DNA of 64,000 nt from Lepisosteus oculatus (lineage: Eukaryota > Chordata > Actinopteri > Semionotiformes > Lepisosteidae). The stretch lies in assembly GCF_040954835.1 (NCBI RefSeq), contig NW_027167680.1:124001-188000 (forward strand). The letters are read 5' to 3'. The first letter of the stretch is position 1, and each line of letters starts with the position of its first letter. The notes under the pieces are model-generated. The model worked only from the letters and a program-made list of their open reading frames with translations. It did no database searches and had not been told where the DNA came from. Of the stretch, positions 22,595 to 33,814 are shown piece by piece. The translations under genes were made by a program, and so were the position numbers.

Positions 22595-22745
22595 GAAAAG
22601 AGAAGAAAGAAAACCATGGAGCCTTTTACAGGTGTGAGGCTTCTTCAGGTGTGAGAAGACCTCATGGCCGAAACGCTGTGTTTCCGTTCTTCTCTTTTCA
22701 GCATGCAATAAACCTATTACTTGTTCCTTTGCAGCCGAGGCATGC
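22595..22745. repeat. Dispersed fish repeat (CGAAACGCTG / AATAAACC type)
   Basis: A repeat ending near TTTTCAGCATGCAATAAACC and then TTGCAGCC. Copies lie at 23,590-23,740, 49,575-49,700 (inverted) and 55,315-55,365, with a diverged copy at 21,755. It is probably a retroposon tail. Family not assigned. Confidence 0.5.
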
Positions 22746-23174
22746 TGACGTAGCTACCCAGCTGAACATCTTGCAGACTCTACAGTACTTCTCTCCTGTA
22801 GAAGTAAAGCAGGGCTTGCTGGGTGAGCTTTTGCTCCGGTAAATTAGGTCACGTGTCATGTTAAATCACTTCTTCTAAACACAACATTTGCTGGTGCTAG
22901 CTTTCCCCATGAAAAGAGACATTTCCCTTACAGTACATGACATATCGTTTTTATTCTATCAATAAGTATAGAAATAAAACAAAAGAAAAAATGTTGTCGC
23001 CAAAGAATGCACAGCTCTGTCGCCTTGGGGAGGTGTCAAGGGCATTGAGCTCCTTGGACATGAGAAGTGCCCGATAAATGCCATTTCTCATCATTTCTCT
23101 TGGCGTCAGTTCTGCTATTAAATGGGACGGAGGCAACGGGCTCAGAGAGCAGATTAAGTGCACACCGAACGCAG

Positions 23175-24941
23175 ATGTGTCCAAGTGTCTGTAAAAGCAC
23201 GGTGCTCTGCTGGCGCTGTTCCCTAGTGGCTTAAAGTGCCTGCCTAGTAAGCAGGCGATCCTGGGTCTGAATACCAGCGGTGCCTCTCTCCGTGTCTTGT
23301 TGTGCCGCATATCTCATTTCAGACAAACATGTACAGCTTGGTTCAGTTTAATGCAAGAATTCATTTCCTTTCTGGAATAACTTGTTTTTGAAGAAATCCA
23401 TACAGCTTGTGAAAGATGAAATCCATTTCTTGGTTGTCAGTGGAAAAAGATTGCCGGCTGCAAGAAGTGCAAGTGATTGTTTTCTTTGACCATAAACCTG
23501 CAAATGTAGGGCGCACAAAAGACTGTCAGACTCTGTGGTGCTGAAAAGTTGGTGGTTCAAGCCCCTCCAGTATGCGTGTCTCAGTTTTTCCAATGTAAAC
23601 ATCATCACCATTGCTAAAGAAGATGGCGCAGAAGGCTCCACAGCCGAAACGTTGTGCTTCTTTTCTTCTCTTTTCAGCATGGAGTAAACCTTTGCTTTAT
23701 CCTTTGCAGCCTAAGCATGCTGACGCAGCTACCTTTCTCTTAACACGCCTCAATCATTATTCACCAAAACGATCAGCAGAATAAGTCGCCTTTGTGGTGA
23801 TGTCACTCCTCTGCTTCACAAATGTCCTTAGTGACGGGCCATTTCTTTCTGCCATTTTTCCGGAGCGGTTATTGATTGCTCCATCATTTCCCTCTTACTT
23901 TCCATCACTAGATTGAAAAAAAAAACAGAAACAGGCTGACAGGACGACAATCAAATTGCAAAAACTCATCAAAGCACTCGATAGAGTATTTGAATCCACA
24001 AGTAGCTACGAGCAACTTTGTCCTGGCTTGCATGAAAGTCGGAAAATGTCAAAAAGAAAAAGATGGTGGCTTTTTCATATTCGTTCTTTTATTTTTAGTT
24101 CGTTGCTTCTTCTGTCCATTGTCCTCCTGCCTGGCTCTTAACCTGTGACTGTTTGAACGCACACAGTAGACTTTCATGCAGGGGATTTGTCCTGAGCCTC
24201 TGTGAAAGACCCACCCACCCCCATAAATAACTGCTCTAGAAACACATGAATGCAAAACTAAACCACAGCTTAAAGAGGAGCTTGTCATGACCGCCAGGCA
24301 GTTAAGACCAACTCTTAAGCAATCTAAACAGCACCAGCAGCGGGTGATTATTAACAAACGCCGCCGCACGAGTTTACCCACCTGCACACACTCCACCGTG
24401 CGGTACGCAGTGCTATTTTTACCATCTTTATCTGCTTCCCGCTGGTATTGAGTCTACTCCTTGAGAGCTCTACCTGGCGTTTTTTCCATTACCTCGTTTA
24501 TTCTGGATATTGGACTCCCCTTCTAACTTTTCGACTTTGGACCTCGCCTCTCACCTCGGACTGTTTGCCACCAGTGTTCTCCCTGGATTACGACTTACCT
24601 TACGCCTCTTGACCAAGAAACAAAGCAAAGCAGAGCAAAACAAAACAAAATGAACAAACGAAAACCCTCACGTCCCGCACTTGCATATAACGCCGTTACG
24701 TGCCCGAGCGGTATTTTACGTCATCCTAGCACTGCACCCCGGGGCGTACGGTATATGGGAACGAGCACACGGCACGAATCGTCTCGAATCTCGAATCACT
24801 CCCTACAGCTGTAAGGCACCTTGAAGCATGCACCCCCAACATTCTTCTTTGCGCATCTGTGTAAGGTAAACTCTTGAGCAAACTCTGAACCAGCTCTAAG
24901 GAAACTAATCCGATTAGACGTTACTTTGACTCATCTTTTAA
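23175..24941. repeat. Inverted duplication, left arm (about 1.75 kb)
   Basis: Nearly identical, in reverse complement, to 48,380-50,118. It includes a Thr-like tRNA pseudogene, the dispersed repeat at 23,590 and the spacer with CACGTCCCGCAC. Both ends of the match are abrupt. Confidence 0.85.
23212..23285 (+). pseudogene. tRNA-Thr-like pseudogene
   Basis: The anticodon arm CCTGCCTAGTAAGCAGG keeps anticodon AGT. The D arm (TAGTGGCTTAAAG) is rearranged and the T loop is TCTGAAT with a broken T stem. An inverted copy lies at 50,019. Confidence 0.75.
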
Positions 24942-25423
24942 GGGACCCTTGTTAATTGGAGAAATCAATGATTTCGAATGAATTCTGTATGCGTTAAAAG
25001 ACAGCTATACACAGAAAACATGCAGGACACTTCTCATGATGTTTCCCGAGCCGAAACACAGTGCGTTTTTCCAAGCCATCTGACAAAGCCCGCCCACTGA
25101 AAACTGCAGCAAATCGTGTAAAGACGTTCAACTTTGTAACTACTGCACGCACAGGAAGCAGAATAAATTCCTCTTTTCAAACTGTCAAAGGTTTACTTTG
25201 CGAACACTGCAGGACATCGCACAATCTCTTTTGAACGGGGACAAACGATTTCTTATGGGGCACAGTAAGTACAGACGTTTAAAAAGCTCCACTCATGCCG
25301 ACGATGCAGCATGAAGAAGCGCAACCTAACGTTTGCATTCCTAGCAAATTCCTTTTATTTTTTGATAAATAAAGACAGTCTTGTTTAACAAACAACACAC
25401 ACAACATTTTACATTGTCAATTC
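24942..25423. repeat. Spacer of the Gly/U4 unit
   Basis: Matches 7,035-7,266 and 37,160-37,450 in the same orientation and 31,430-31,740 inverted. It holds the words GACATCGCACAATCTC and CACTCATGCCGACGATGCAG. No gene. Confidence 0.65.
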
Positions 25424-26435
25424 AATTCAAATCAATGTATTTCTATATAGCGCCTTTCACAACAAGGTTGTCCCAAGGCACTTAACAATGCAAGTTGTTA
25501 AGAGCCTTGTGTCTAATATGCCGCCTAGGTAACGTGCTGTCTCTTTGAGGCAAATGTTTAAATCCTCTGAGTTAAGTGCTGAAGTTATAGTAGTCCTATC
25601 AGTATTGTTGCCTCCGATCAACAGATCCTCAGTTTTCTCAGAGTTGAGTAACAAAAAGTTTTCACACATCCAAGTATTTCCTTCCTTAATGCATTTAACT
25701 AAACTGATAATAGAAGAGTTGTCGTTTGGTGTAAACAAAATGTTTATTTGAGTGTCATCAGCATATGAATGAAAGTTCATATTATTTTTTCATATTATCC
25801 TACCTATCAGCAGCATGTAGAGAGAGAGAGCAATATTGGTCCCAGCACTGATCTTCTGGTACCCCAAATTGAACTGGTGACATTGATGAAGCAGTACAAT
25901 TATTAGATATTTGAACATAATGAAAACGATGAGTAAAATGTGAAGTAAACCACTGAAGGACGGTTCCAGATAAGCCAACCTCAAACTCAAGCCTGTGTAA
26001 CAAAACAGAGAGGTCAACCGTGTCAAAGGCAGCTCTAAGATCTAAAAGCACAAGCACTGTTGCATTCCCCGCATCAGTAGCTAAGAGAATATCATTTACG
26101 ACTCTTGTTAATGCAGTTTCAGAAACCAGACTGAAATTTCTCAAGTATATTATTTGAATCCAGATACGATTGACATTGGGCAACAACTATTCTCTCAAAA
26201 CTTTTAGATTGAAATGGGACCTTTGAGACAGGCCTGTAGTTGTTAAGAACTTGTGGATCCAAATTTGACTTCTTAAGGAGCGGTCTAACAACCGCTACCT
26301 TAAATTGATCAGGTACAACGCCTGACGCAAGCGATGCATTCATCATACTAATTATAGGTCCTGCCAGTCCTTCGAGGGAATCTTTGACTAGCTGAGTGGG
26401 GATGGGATCTAGCGAACAGGTGGTTGACTTTGTCT
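25424..26435 (-). mobile_element. L2/CR1-group LINE, 5'-truncated, reverse transcriptase remnant
   Basis: The element reads on the minus strand. RT pieces appear in order: LDPIPTQLVKDSLEGLAGPI, VRPLLKKSNLDPQVLNNYRP, VLLDLRAAFDTVD and YADDTQI followed by NSEKTEDLLIG. The order and motifs fit the L2/CR1 group. Several frame changes break it. The 3' end (left) carries the fish-L2-like words TATTTCTATATAGCGCCTTT at about 25,438. The 5' end is lost; at about 26,435 it abuts a Tc1 remnant. Confidence 0.85.
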
Positions 26436-26760
26436 TACGTCTGTGTTCATGAGTCCACCATAAGAAAAAATCTGAACAGGAGTGGTGATCATGCGAGGTC
26501 ACCATGGAGGAAACCACTGCTCTCCCCCCAAAAAAAACCACCACTGCCCCTCTCAAGTTTGCTAAAGACCACATGGATGTTCCACAGCAACTCCTGGAAC
26601 AATGTTCTGTGGACAGACGTGACAAAAGTTGAACTTGTTGGTAAATGTGCACAGCGTTATGTTTGGAGATAACAAAACACTGCATACCAACTCCAAAACC
26701 TCATCCCACCTGGGAAGCATGGCGGAGGCTGTTTTGTTAAAACAGCAATGTCAAATGTTG
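26436..26760 (+). mobile_element. Tc1/mariner transposase remnant
   Basis: Translated pieces read AKDHMDVPQQ, then NNVLWTDVTKVELVGKCAQR and RYVWR, followed after a frame change by NTAYQLQNLIP-like sequence and GGGCFVKTAMS-like sequence. This is the central part of a Tc1 transposase, including the WTD triad region. No terminal inverted repeats are visible, so it is a fragment. Confidence 0.8.
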
Positions 26761-26994
26761 GGCGTGTGTTGTTTGTTAAATCAGACTCTCTTTATTGATT
26801 ATTATGACTTAGATAAAGATAAGATCACATGTTAGGAGCCATTCATGCAGAAATCCACATCATTCCGAAGGGCTGTTTACAAAAGTTTTTCTCCCAACTG
26901 TATGTGAGAGAAAAGCAGAGACGCTCACTGAGTAAGGTGGGGTTGCAGCTTTGCAAATCACAAGGACATTTGTACGCTCAAAATGGGACAGGAG

Positions 26995-27067
26995 CACCCC
27001 AGATGGGACTCGAACCCACAATCCCTGGCTTAGAAGGCCAGTGCCTTATCCATTAGGCCACTGGGAC
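26995..27067 (-). tRNA. tRNA-Arg(UCU)
   Basis: A 73-nt cloverleaf. The body GTCCCAGTGGCCTAATGG is close to vertebrate Arg(CCU/UCU). The anticodon loop CTTCTAA gives TCT with a perfect CTGGC/GCCAG stem, and the T arm is GGGTTCGAGTCCC. Two G-U pairs open the acceptor. TTTT follows 9 bases downstream. Its surroundings are single-copy here, unlike most tRNAs in the window. Confidence 0.9.
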
Positions 27068-27099
27068 ACACTGGGTTGGGTCGATCACGCTGATGAAGA

Positions 27100-27840
27100 G
27101 CCAGTTTTTTTTTTTCCTTTGCTTTTTCAAAGGGATCCCCAAAATTAGGAAAGTTAGGCAGCAGAAGGTTTACTGTGACCTGAGAAGGACCGGCATCCAA
27201 TCACGGTGGTGCACACACACACGCTCTCACTCATCTGAGCTACACGGCTACCAAGATGATCTCAGGTGCGCCGAGCTGGTACGGAACATATTGAACTGAT
27301 TGACGGCGAATTGTTTCTCAGACAGGCTTTTCACCTCTGAGCTCCCTGACTGACAGTAATCCGCTAGGTAGTGAAACAGTCAGCTGCTTCTAAGCCTTAA
27401 ACAGCTGCATCTCGGCGCTTCCACAGAGAGATGATTTGAAAGCCAAACATCGCCCATTGGGAACACCTTACTATCACTAGTTTAAGAGACTCTTAAGGTC
27501 TTGCAGAGGTGCCTGTCTAATAGCATGCGCTTTGCAAGCTATAGGTGTTTGGACTAAGGCAGAATGCCTGTTAACAAAATGTTTTTCTAAAGGGGCCTCG
27601 CACTCTTTTCCAAGCAATGGTCACCATCCCCACCGAGTGTCACAATGTAGTCATGTCCTAGGACATCACCTGTTAGTCTCCATTTGTCTGCCACCAACAC
27701 TTTAGGTTACGGGGTCACAACCGCACCCCGGAGACCAGAGGAGCCGTTGGCGTTCTGGCGGCGCAGATTGGGCTGAAGGTGGGGCGCTTGAATCTCGCTG
27801 TTGGAGGCCGTCTGAAACTGACCCAAGCCTTTCCCTTGAA
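27100..27840. other. Single-copy spacer
   Basis: I see nothing convincing here. A tRNA-Ala-like anticodon arm (GCGCTTTGCAAGC) at about 27,527 lacks usable A and B boxes. Short ORFs are chance. Confidence 0.4.
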
Positions 27841-28483
27841 TTAAATGTAAATAAGAAATGAACCCCAGATGCACATGGAATCAATCACGTGTTTCCTTTG
27901 AGCCGTTTCAGAGACTGCTACAGAGTTTACCTTGCACAGATGCGCAAAGATTAATGATGGGGGTGCACGCTTCCAGGCGTCTTACTACTGTAGGGAGTGA
28001 TTGAGACAATTCGTAGCTTGTGCTCATTTCCCTCTATTCCCCGTGTTACAGTGGTAGGATGACGTAAATTCCTGCTTCGACACGTAACGGGACTATAATC
28101 AAGTGCAGGAGCTGAGGGCTTTAGTTTTGTTTCGTTTTCCATGGCGTTCGTAAGCGCGCAAATCAAAGGCAATTCCTGCGTCTAACACGAATGTAAATGC
28201 TTTTGAAAGTGCAGTGTGGTGCAGCTTGTAAAATCCTTGTCCACATTTTTGGTTTGTTGATGTTTTTTTCTGTCTGCCAAAGTTGCGTTTTGACATCCGG
28301 ACTGGGGGACTTTATCATTTGAACGTGAAGCCAGCCTTAAACCCTCTGAGGCGTGTCTGTCTGCCGGCACGAATCTTGTGAAAGGTATTTTTTTTTAACG
28401 GAGAGCAACTTTAAAAAGGTTTCCGCAGCCACCTCGCAGTCCGTGTTTGATTATAGGAGGAATACGGCGGCGGCGAGTTCGCA

Positions 28484-28565
28484 TTTGTCGTGCTCGAGTG
28501 GTTAAGGCGATGGGCTCGAAATGCGTTGGGGCTTCCCCGCGCAGGTTCGAAACCTGCCGACTCCG
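28484..28565 (+). tRNA. tRNA-Ser(CGA), degenerate
   Basis: The class II body has box A partly changed (CGTGCTCGAGTGG). The anticodon is CGA with a broken stem pair (GGGCT/ATGCG), the variable arm is good and the T loop is TTCGAAA. The related copy at 57,722 (-) is cleaner. Possibly inactive. Confidence 0.8.
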
Positions 28566-28739
28566 GCGTCTGCCGCACGTCGCCTTGTGCCTGCACGGCA
28601 GAGGCGAAGTGCCGCTTCTCCTTTCCTGGTACTATAACAACGCGAAATCGCTTGGACCCGCTGCCATTGAAATCAATTCTTCAGATAACCACACATTTTG
28701 CGTTCGCACCTCTGGTGCTCTACTTATACCTTTGAAAAC

Positions 28740-29520
28740 CTAATGAATAAAGCTGAAAGAACCGACACGATATGTAGGTGCTGGTAAAGCACGCAGTAAA
28801 GAACTGTTAACAGCAAGGGTTTCAGTGGGTTAACTGAGGAGAAGGGCGTGATCGCTAATTGTTGACTTTTTATTTGGTGTTAGAAACACTCTTACTGTGC
28901 ATGACGTGCAACAAATGTAGCCACAGAAATTGCATCACGCTTTCATGTATGCTATTGCAGACACCAACGTTGCCTAGATAGAAAACCGAAATAGCCGTGG
29001 GTTTGCTTGCTGGTCTGAAGGATCTCTCTTCGAATCTCTATCATTTGTCAATGGAAGTAAAAGGCGCTGCAATCTCATACGTTCAGAATCAAACCCGCAG
29101 CTGTTGTTCGACTTTATTTCTTGACTAATTACAACTGAGTGTCGCATGAGCAGTTACATAAACTTGTCTGGTATATTTGAACACAAATGCCGTTCTTCAA
29201 TTAAAACTAACAGAACATTGTCAGGGACATTCAGTTCTATACAAACAAGAGACAGACAAGAGAATATTTCTACCGTTCATGTGGACTACGTGTTGACTTA
29301 CTGATCGGAATAATTGAAAGGTTCGGGCTCATAGCCGATGCAGTGCGTGCTAATTAGAACAGCAACGCTGAGCTCTCAGCACCGTACTGAGCCCAGGTGT
29401 TTTTCTAAAGCTGTCAGGTGCAGTTCATTTACATGAAGGAAATCTCTTACCGGGTACGATTACAATGCAGTAAGTAGCACAGACTACTTAGGGAGTAGCC
29501 AGATGCGTTTAAAAACGACC
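28740..29520. repeat. Ser-to-Arg spacer
   Basis: Recurs at 40,012-40,619 (same orientation) and 51,320-52,030 (inverted), in each of the first two cases ending at an Arg(ACG) copy. No gene. Confidence 0.75.
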
Positions 29521-29593
29521 CGAGCCAGGCAGGAGTCGAACCTGCAATCTCCTGATCCGTAGTCAGACGCGTTATCCATTGCGCCACTGGCCC
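29521..29593 (-). tRNA. tRNA-Arg(ACG)
   Basis: An intact 73-nt cloverleaf. The 5' strand is GGGCCAG and the D arm is GGCGCAATGG. The anticodon loop CTACGGA gives ACG with stem TCTGA/TCAGG, and the T arm is AGGTTCGACTCCT. TTTTT follows 4 bases downstream. It is the best copy of the family that includes 12,126 and 40,620. Confidence 0.93.
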
Positions 29594-30756
29594 CGGTGTG
29601 ACACTGCAGGACTGTAACCCAGTGAGATCAGCACTGCAACTAGTAAAATATTACCCCCGGTCCATTCTTTACCAAAAGTGAGAAAGACCTGTTTTCTACA
29701 TTTTGTCTGTTTTAAAACCATATCTCAAACCAAACCAAGAGTCTGTCTTTTGCACTGATATTCTGATTCATTTCGATTTCAAAGAAAAAAAAAACATTAT
29801 CTTCCAAAGCATCATAAAATTGTCCCTTCTTCCAGACTCTACTTCTCTCTTGTAGTAGTACAGCAGACCTTTCCAGGTGAGCAGATCACAGAGTCCGAAA
29901 TATGCTTCCTCCATCAAGAAAAGTACCTGAACATGACTCTGTCTTCATAAAAGCGCCCCTGTAATAAAGAAATTAAATCCGAAATCAAGAGGGCAGTTGC
30001 CTACTGAAGTTCAAGAAGTCATCAATTTTAACCTAGCAACACATTAAAGGCTGCATCTATACAAGTACGATTCTAGAAATGCTCACCAGATTACGTTTTA
30101 AGAAGGAACTGCGCCTCAGGTTCCGCCGAGATCTTAACTTGGATGGCAGGATTCAGAGTCCGGAGTGCGGACTGATGGCGCACGGAGGGTCCACATACTG
30201 TGGATCCCTCAGTTTTCTTCCGCGTGTTTAAACCGCCAGCGTGTGACTCCCCTGTCCCCGTGACCTCATTGCTCTGCTCTCGCCTCTGTGCAGCTGAGCC
30301 CGACTCATGGTAAAGTGGAAAAAAGTATGCCCTCAACGTGGGATTTACTCTGGATCGAGGATAGATGTCACTTTTTTATCATTGAACAGGATGTATGTGA
30401 TGTGGCGACTAGGTTCAATTTTGTATCCTCTTTAAAAGATTAAGGACTGGGGTGAGCGTGATTTACCACCCTTTCAGCTAAGAACCCGACATGCGGACCG
30501 TTTAAGCTGCATAGACTCGGTTGTTTAACTCGTCTCCGTTAGCAGGGTTAAGGTTAAAGAAAAAAAACATTGCTGACTTCTTTTTTTTTTTGCCAGCCGC
30601 CAGCGCTGATTAGCAAGGTTTGTATTTCATGTTTTGCAAGTTGCATCCATTTTAAGAAAAACAAGTCGCGTTAAAGACAGGAAATGAATACTTGCAAGTC
30701 TAGCCGTAGGCGGTTGTCTGTAAGGACCAGTTCTGTTTGAGAAAACAGAACAAAGA

Positions 30757-30830
30757 AGGCACCGCTGGGATTTGAACCCAGGATCTCCTATTTACCAGGC
30801 AGGCGCTTTAACCAACTAAGCCCCGGCGCC
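30757..30830 (-). tRNA. tRNA-Thr, anticodon GGU
   Basis: The Thr body GGCGCCGGGGCTTAGTTGG has loop CTGGTAA, giving anticodon GGT in place of AGT. The T arm GGGTTCAAATCCC is good, better than in its relatives. The anticodon stem has a C-A mismatch (CCTGC/ATAGG). A T4 run comes about 17 bases on. Thr identity is kept if it is expressed. Confidence 0.8.
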
Positions 30831-31209
30831 CCAGGAGCATTATCCTTTTGCAGCCACTTGGACACACCACTCAGACACATCTGCATTCGGTGTGTGCTCC
30901 GCCTGCTCGCTGAGCAAGTTGCCACCTTTACATACAATAGCAATATCAACACCAAGAGAAAGGGTGACAAATGGCTTTTATCTGGAACTTTTGATGTCCA
31001 AGGAGCTCAATTTGCTTTCTGTGTACAACAGGGCCACTGAACTCCACACTGGCCACTGAACCACAGCAGTGGCTTGCTGGCTTGACATCTCCTAAGGAAA
31101 ATGTTGAAATTGCATGTGGAACAGGAAAATGACCCTCGAGTACGAGGGAAAAAAAAGAAAAAGATCATCTGGAGCGCGCCATCCCATGTCCGGACAGCCC
31201 AGTTTCATT

Positions 31210-31291
31210 GACAAGGTGGTTGAGTGGTTAAGGCGATGGACTGGTAATCCATTGTGCTCTGCAGACATGGGTTCGAATCCCATTCTCATCG
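31210..31291 (+). tRNA. Ser-body tRNA with threonine anticodon GGU
   Basis: The sequence follows the Ser(GCU) genes at 13,703 and 59,109, with the long variable arm and T arm GGGTTCGAATCCC. The anticodon loop is CTGGTAA, so the anticodon is GGT. The D arm is changed (GGTTGAGTGG) and the acceptor GACAAGG/TCTCATC has a mismatch. It is either a pseudogene or a mis-decoding gene, since SerRS recognises the long arm and not the anticodon. Confidence 0.75.
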
Positions 31292-31998
31292 CTCTCCATG
31301 TCTTACACATTTGACGTTGGCCCTCCTGTTGTTTGCTCTGGTGCTAGAGCTGTACATTTTCTAGCGGTGGCTGAGCATGGTATAGTGGGCCAACGTCGGT
31401 ATCGAGCAGTGACAGTAACAGTACTTACTGCGCCCCATAAGAAATCGTTTGTCCCTGTTCAAAAGAGATTGTGCGATGTCCTGCAGCGTTCGGAAAGCAA
31501 ACCTTTGACAGTTTGAAAAGAGGAATTTATTCTGCTTCCCGTGCCTGCAGTAGTTACAAAGTTGAACGTCTTTACACGATCTGCTGCAGTTTTCAGTGGG
31601 TGGGCTTTGTCAAATGGCTTGAAAAAACGCACTGTGTTTCGGCTCGGGAAACATCATTCATGAGCAGTGTCCTGCATGTTTTCTGTGTATAGCTGTCTTT
31701 TAACGCATACAGAATTCATTCGAAATCATTGATTTCTCCAATTAACAATGGTCCCTTTTTGAACCTGCGAGAAGCATTCTTTCCATGTAACAGATTTACT
31801 CCGGGGAAAGGCAGCATGACATTGAGAGTAGCTCAAGCTTTCAGCACCCGTATCGGACTGCATGTATGCAGACACCGCTCAGAATCCCCTGTAAGATTCT
31901 CCTTCAATTCCGTTTTGCAGTGCTTTAGCTCTTTCAAAAGGCTTCGCTTTGCTAGTCACAGTCCAAGGCTCATGACAGCATTTGAAACCAATCCCCAC

Positions 31999-32058
31999 TG
32001 CGTTGGCCAGGAAATGAACCATGGAAAGCAGCTATGGTCACCACTATACCACCAACGC
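31999..32058 (-). pseudogene. tRNA-Gly(UCC) pseudogene
   Basis: The 5' half is good (GCGTTGGTGGTATAGTGG, anticodon loop CTTTCCA-like). About 12 bases of the variable and T regions are missing, so no T arm forms. It corresponds to the intact gene at 6,721 in inverted orientation. Confidence 0.8.
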
Positions 32059-32439
32059 ATGCCCACAGGTGCCCTGCAGGACACCACCAGAGAATGCTCA
32101 CGATTTCGGAAGCTGTCTCCGGGACGTGCTGATTCCACACATCCTGAATAAATCATGATATTGTTAGTTGCTGTAGCTAGACGTTCAAATGAGTTTCATG
32201 GCCAGATGGACTGTTTCCTCCAGCGGTATAGTATTGCAGTGAGACAGCACGATGCCTGCAAGACTATGTCACGCTAAACGCCACAGATTAAATGTGTTTG
32301 TCCGTTCGTGTCAGTCGTCCTGCAGCCACGGGAAGTGGGACACAAACATGCTGCAATGCTTTCAAGACGTTAGGATTTGTTTGTGTAACATCCGAGAAGA
32401 GTACTTGTGGCTTGAATGTGAACTGTACGTGCCCGCCCC

Positions 32440-32472
32440 CTTTCCTCTGTAGTGCATGAGTTCCTCCAGGCA
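32440..32472. promoter_or_regulatory. Putative U4 distal element (ZNF143-like)
   Basis: GTAGTGCATGAGTTCC and GGCATGCCCTTC lie about 245-275 bp before the U4 start. The mirror copy (CATGCCGGGAGGAACTCATG, about 38,052-38,085) lies at the same distance from the minus-strand U4. No octamer is visible, so this is a weak call. Confidence 0.35.
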
Positions 32473-32697
32473 TGCCCTTCGTCATTGTTCTGTCATCTTG
32501 TATTTAAAGGGTTGTATTTCTGCTGCTGAAAATAAGCAACGGTTTTCTCACAACGCCCTTTGTTCCCGAGGGAGCCCTTGTCTGTCATGAAATTCTTCAA
32601 AACCTCAAGCTAGAAGAAGAAGAAGACGACAAATATGAAGCGTTACCGCAACGACATGCCATGAGACGATCGATAACGATTTCCATAGGATCCCCGC

Positions 32698-32712
32698 GGT
32701 TGCCTGGCAACC
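32698..32712. promoter_or_regulatory. Perfect RFX-type X-box palindrome at U4 start
   Basis: GGTTGCCTGGCAACC is a perfect inverted repeat matching the RFX X-box (GTTGCC/GGCAAC). It ends 3 bases before the U4 RNA. The same box stands before all four U4 copies (37,819 with one mismatch, 43,772 and 45,899). Confidence 0.6.
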
Positions 32713-32715
32713 GTC

Positions 32716-32862
32716 AGCTTTGCGCAGTGGCAGTATCGTAGCCTGTGAGGTTTAGCCGAGGCGCGATTATTGCTAGTTGAAAACTTTTCCCAATACCCCG
32801 CTTCCGCCGGTTTGCTATACAATCGGCGAAAGCAATTTTTGACAGTCTCGTCAGAGACTGAG
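32716..32862 (+). ncRNA. RNU4: U4 snRNA gene
   Basis: U4 pairs with U6 and keeps it inactive until spliceosome activation. The 147 nt start AGCTTTGCGCAGTGGCAGTA (U6-pairing region). The 5' hairpin with its kink-turn (TGAGG and CCGAGG) follows, then ATTATTGCTAGTTGAAAAC, the central hairpin (CTTCCGCCGG...CGGCGAAAG), the Sm site AATTTTTG and the terminal hairpin GACAGTCTCGTCAGAGACTG. A perfect 3' box follows. Upstream sequence to about -75 is shared with the other copies. It looks intact. Confidence 0.95.
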
Positions 32863-32868
32863 CAAGGT

Positions 32869-32881
32869 GTTTAAAGACAGA
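32869..32881 (+). terminator. U4 3' box
   Basis: GTTTAAAGACAGA matches the snRNA 3'-box consensus GTTT-AAARNNAGA without gaps, 7 bases after the U4 end. Confidence 0.8.
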
Positions 32882-33460
32882 TTTGGTCATGGTGACATCA
32901 TGGTAGAAAGAAACGAGCTTGTTACGTCTCAACAGAAACGCTCTTTAGTTCTTTCAGCGTTATGCAGAGAACAGCGTCTGTCGAGATCACTTTTGAGTCA
33001 GCGCGAAACGCCGTGTGCTGTCAGTTTGATTTCATATTGCTCGTCGCGGCGCCCGGCTTTTGTCTGTCAAAGTTAGGTTGCGCTTCTTCATGCTGCATCG
33101 TCGACATGAGTGGAGCTTTTTAAACGTCTGTACTTACTGCAATTCCTACGTCTACCACTAATGTAAGAGCTATTTCAAGTGCGGAGTGGTGCGGCTTTTG
33201 AAATGCTTGTGGGCATTTCTCTGTTGTTGATTCTTTTTTTGTTTTTTTTTGTAACAAAGTGGCATTTTCATGTCCGGACGGGGAGACTTTATCATTCCGA
33301 CATGAAGCCACCCTTAAGTCCTCTGAGGCGTGTCTGTCTGCAAGGCTTGTATTTTGGAAATGTTTTTTTGAAATGGAGAACGACTTTGAAATAGGCTTCC
33401 GCCGGCGCCTCGCGATCCAGGTAAGATTGTAGCAAGAACGCAGCGGCAGTGGGGCTTGCT

Positions 33461-33542
33461 GTAGTCGTGGCCGAGTGGTTAAGGCGATGGACTAGAAATC
33501 CACTGGGGTCTCCCCGCGCAGGTTCGAATCCTGCCGACTACG
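33461..33542 (+). tRNA. tRNA-Ser(AGA)
   Basis: A complete 82-nt class II tRNA. The acceptor is GTAGTCG/CGACTAC, box A is TGGCCGAGTGG, and the anticodon is AGA with stem GGACT/ATCC-type pairing (one changed base, CACT). The long arm is GGGTCTCCCC-like and the T arm CAGGTTCGAATCCTG is perfect. It looks functional. The first T4 run is about 50 bases downstream. Confidence 0.94.
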
Positions 33543-33738
33543 TTGTCCGCCTCCAGTCGGTGTGTTCCGGCGCCTCTTTGCTGTTCCTGGTGGTTTTAAA
33601 ACGCCCAATCGCTTGTACCCGCTGCCTTGCAAATAAATTCTTCAGCGTCCGCAAATGGCATTTTGCAGCTGGAAGCAGATGTCGACGCTTTTTGCACAGA
33701 GCACCAAAAACCGTCTTTTTTGAAGGCTCAGGTACTGA

Positions 33739-33809
33739 GCATTGGTGGTTCAGTGGTAGAATTCTCGCCCGCCATGCGGGAGGCTTGGGTTTGATTCCCA
33801 GCCAATGCA
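33739..33809 (+). tRNA. tRNA-Gly(GCC)
   Basis: A 71-nt cloverleaf. The acceptor is GCATTGG/CCAATGC and box A is GGTTCAGTGG. The anticodon arm CTCGC-CCGCCAT-GCGGG gives GCC. The T arm is TGGGTTTGATTCCCA. It sits about 195 bases after the Ser gene, as in the 46,759/47,054 pair. It looks functional. Confidence 0.93.
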
Positions 33810-33814
33810 GTGGC

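Noticed and set aside
23510-23580. tRNA-like sequence with GGTTCAAGCCC
   Set aside because: The B-box-like word lacks a matching A box and cloverleaf. It lies in a dispersed repeat and its mirror copy at 49,740 shows the same.
27505-27570. tRNA-Ala-like sequence
   Set aside because: Only the anticodon arm resembles tRNA-Ala. The acceptor does not pair and there is no B box.
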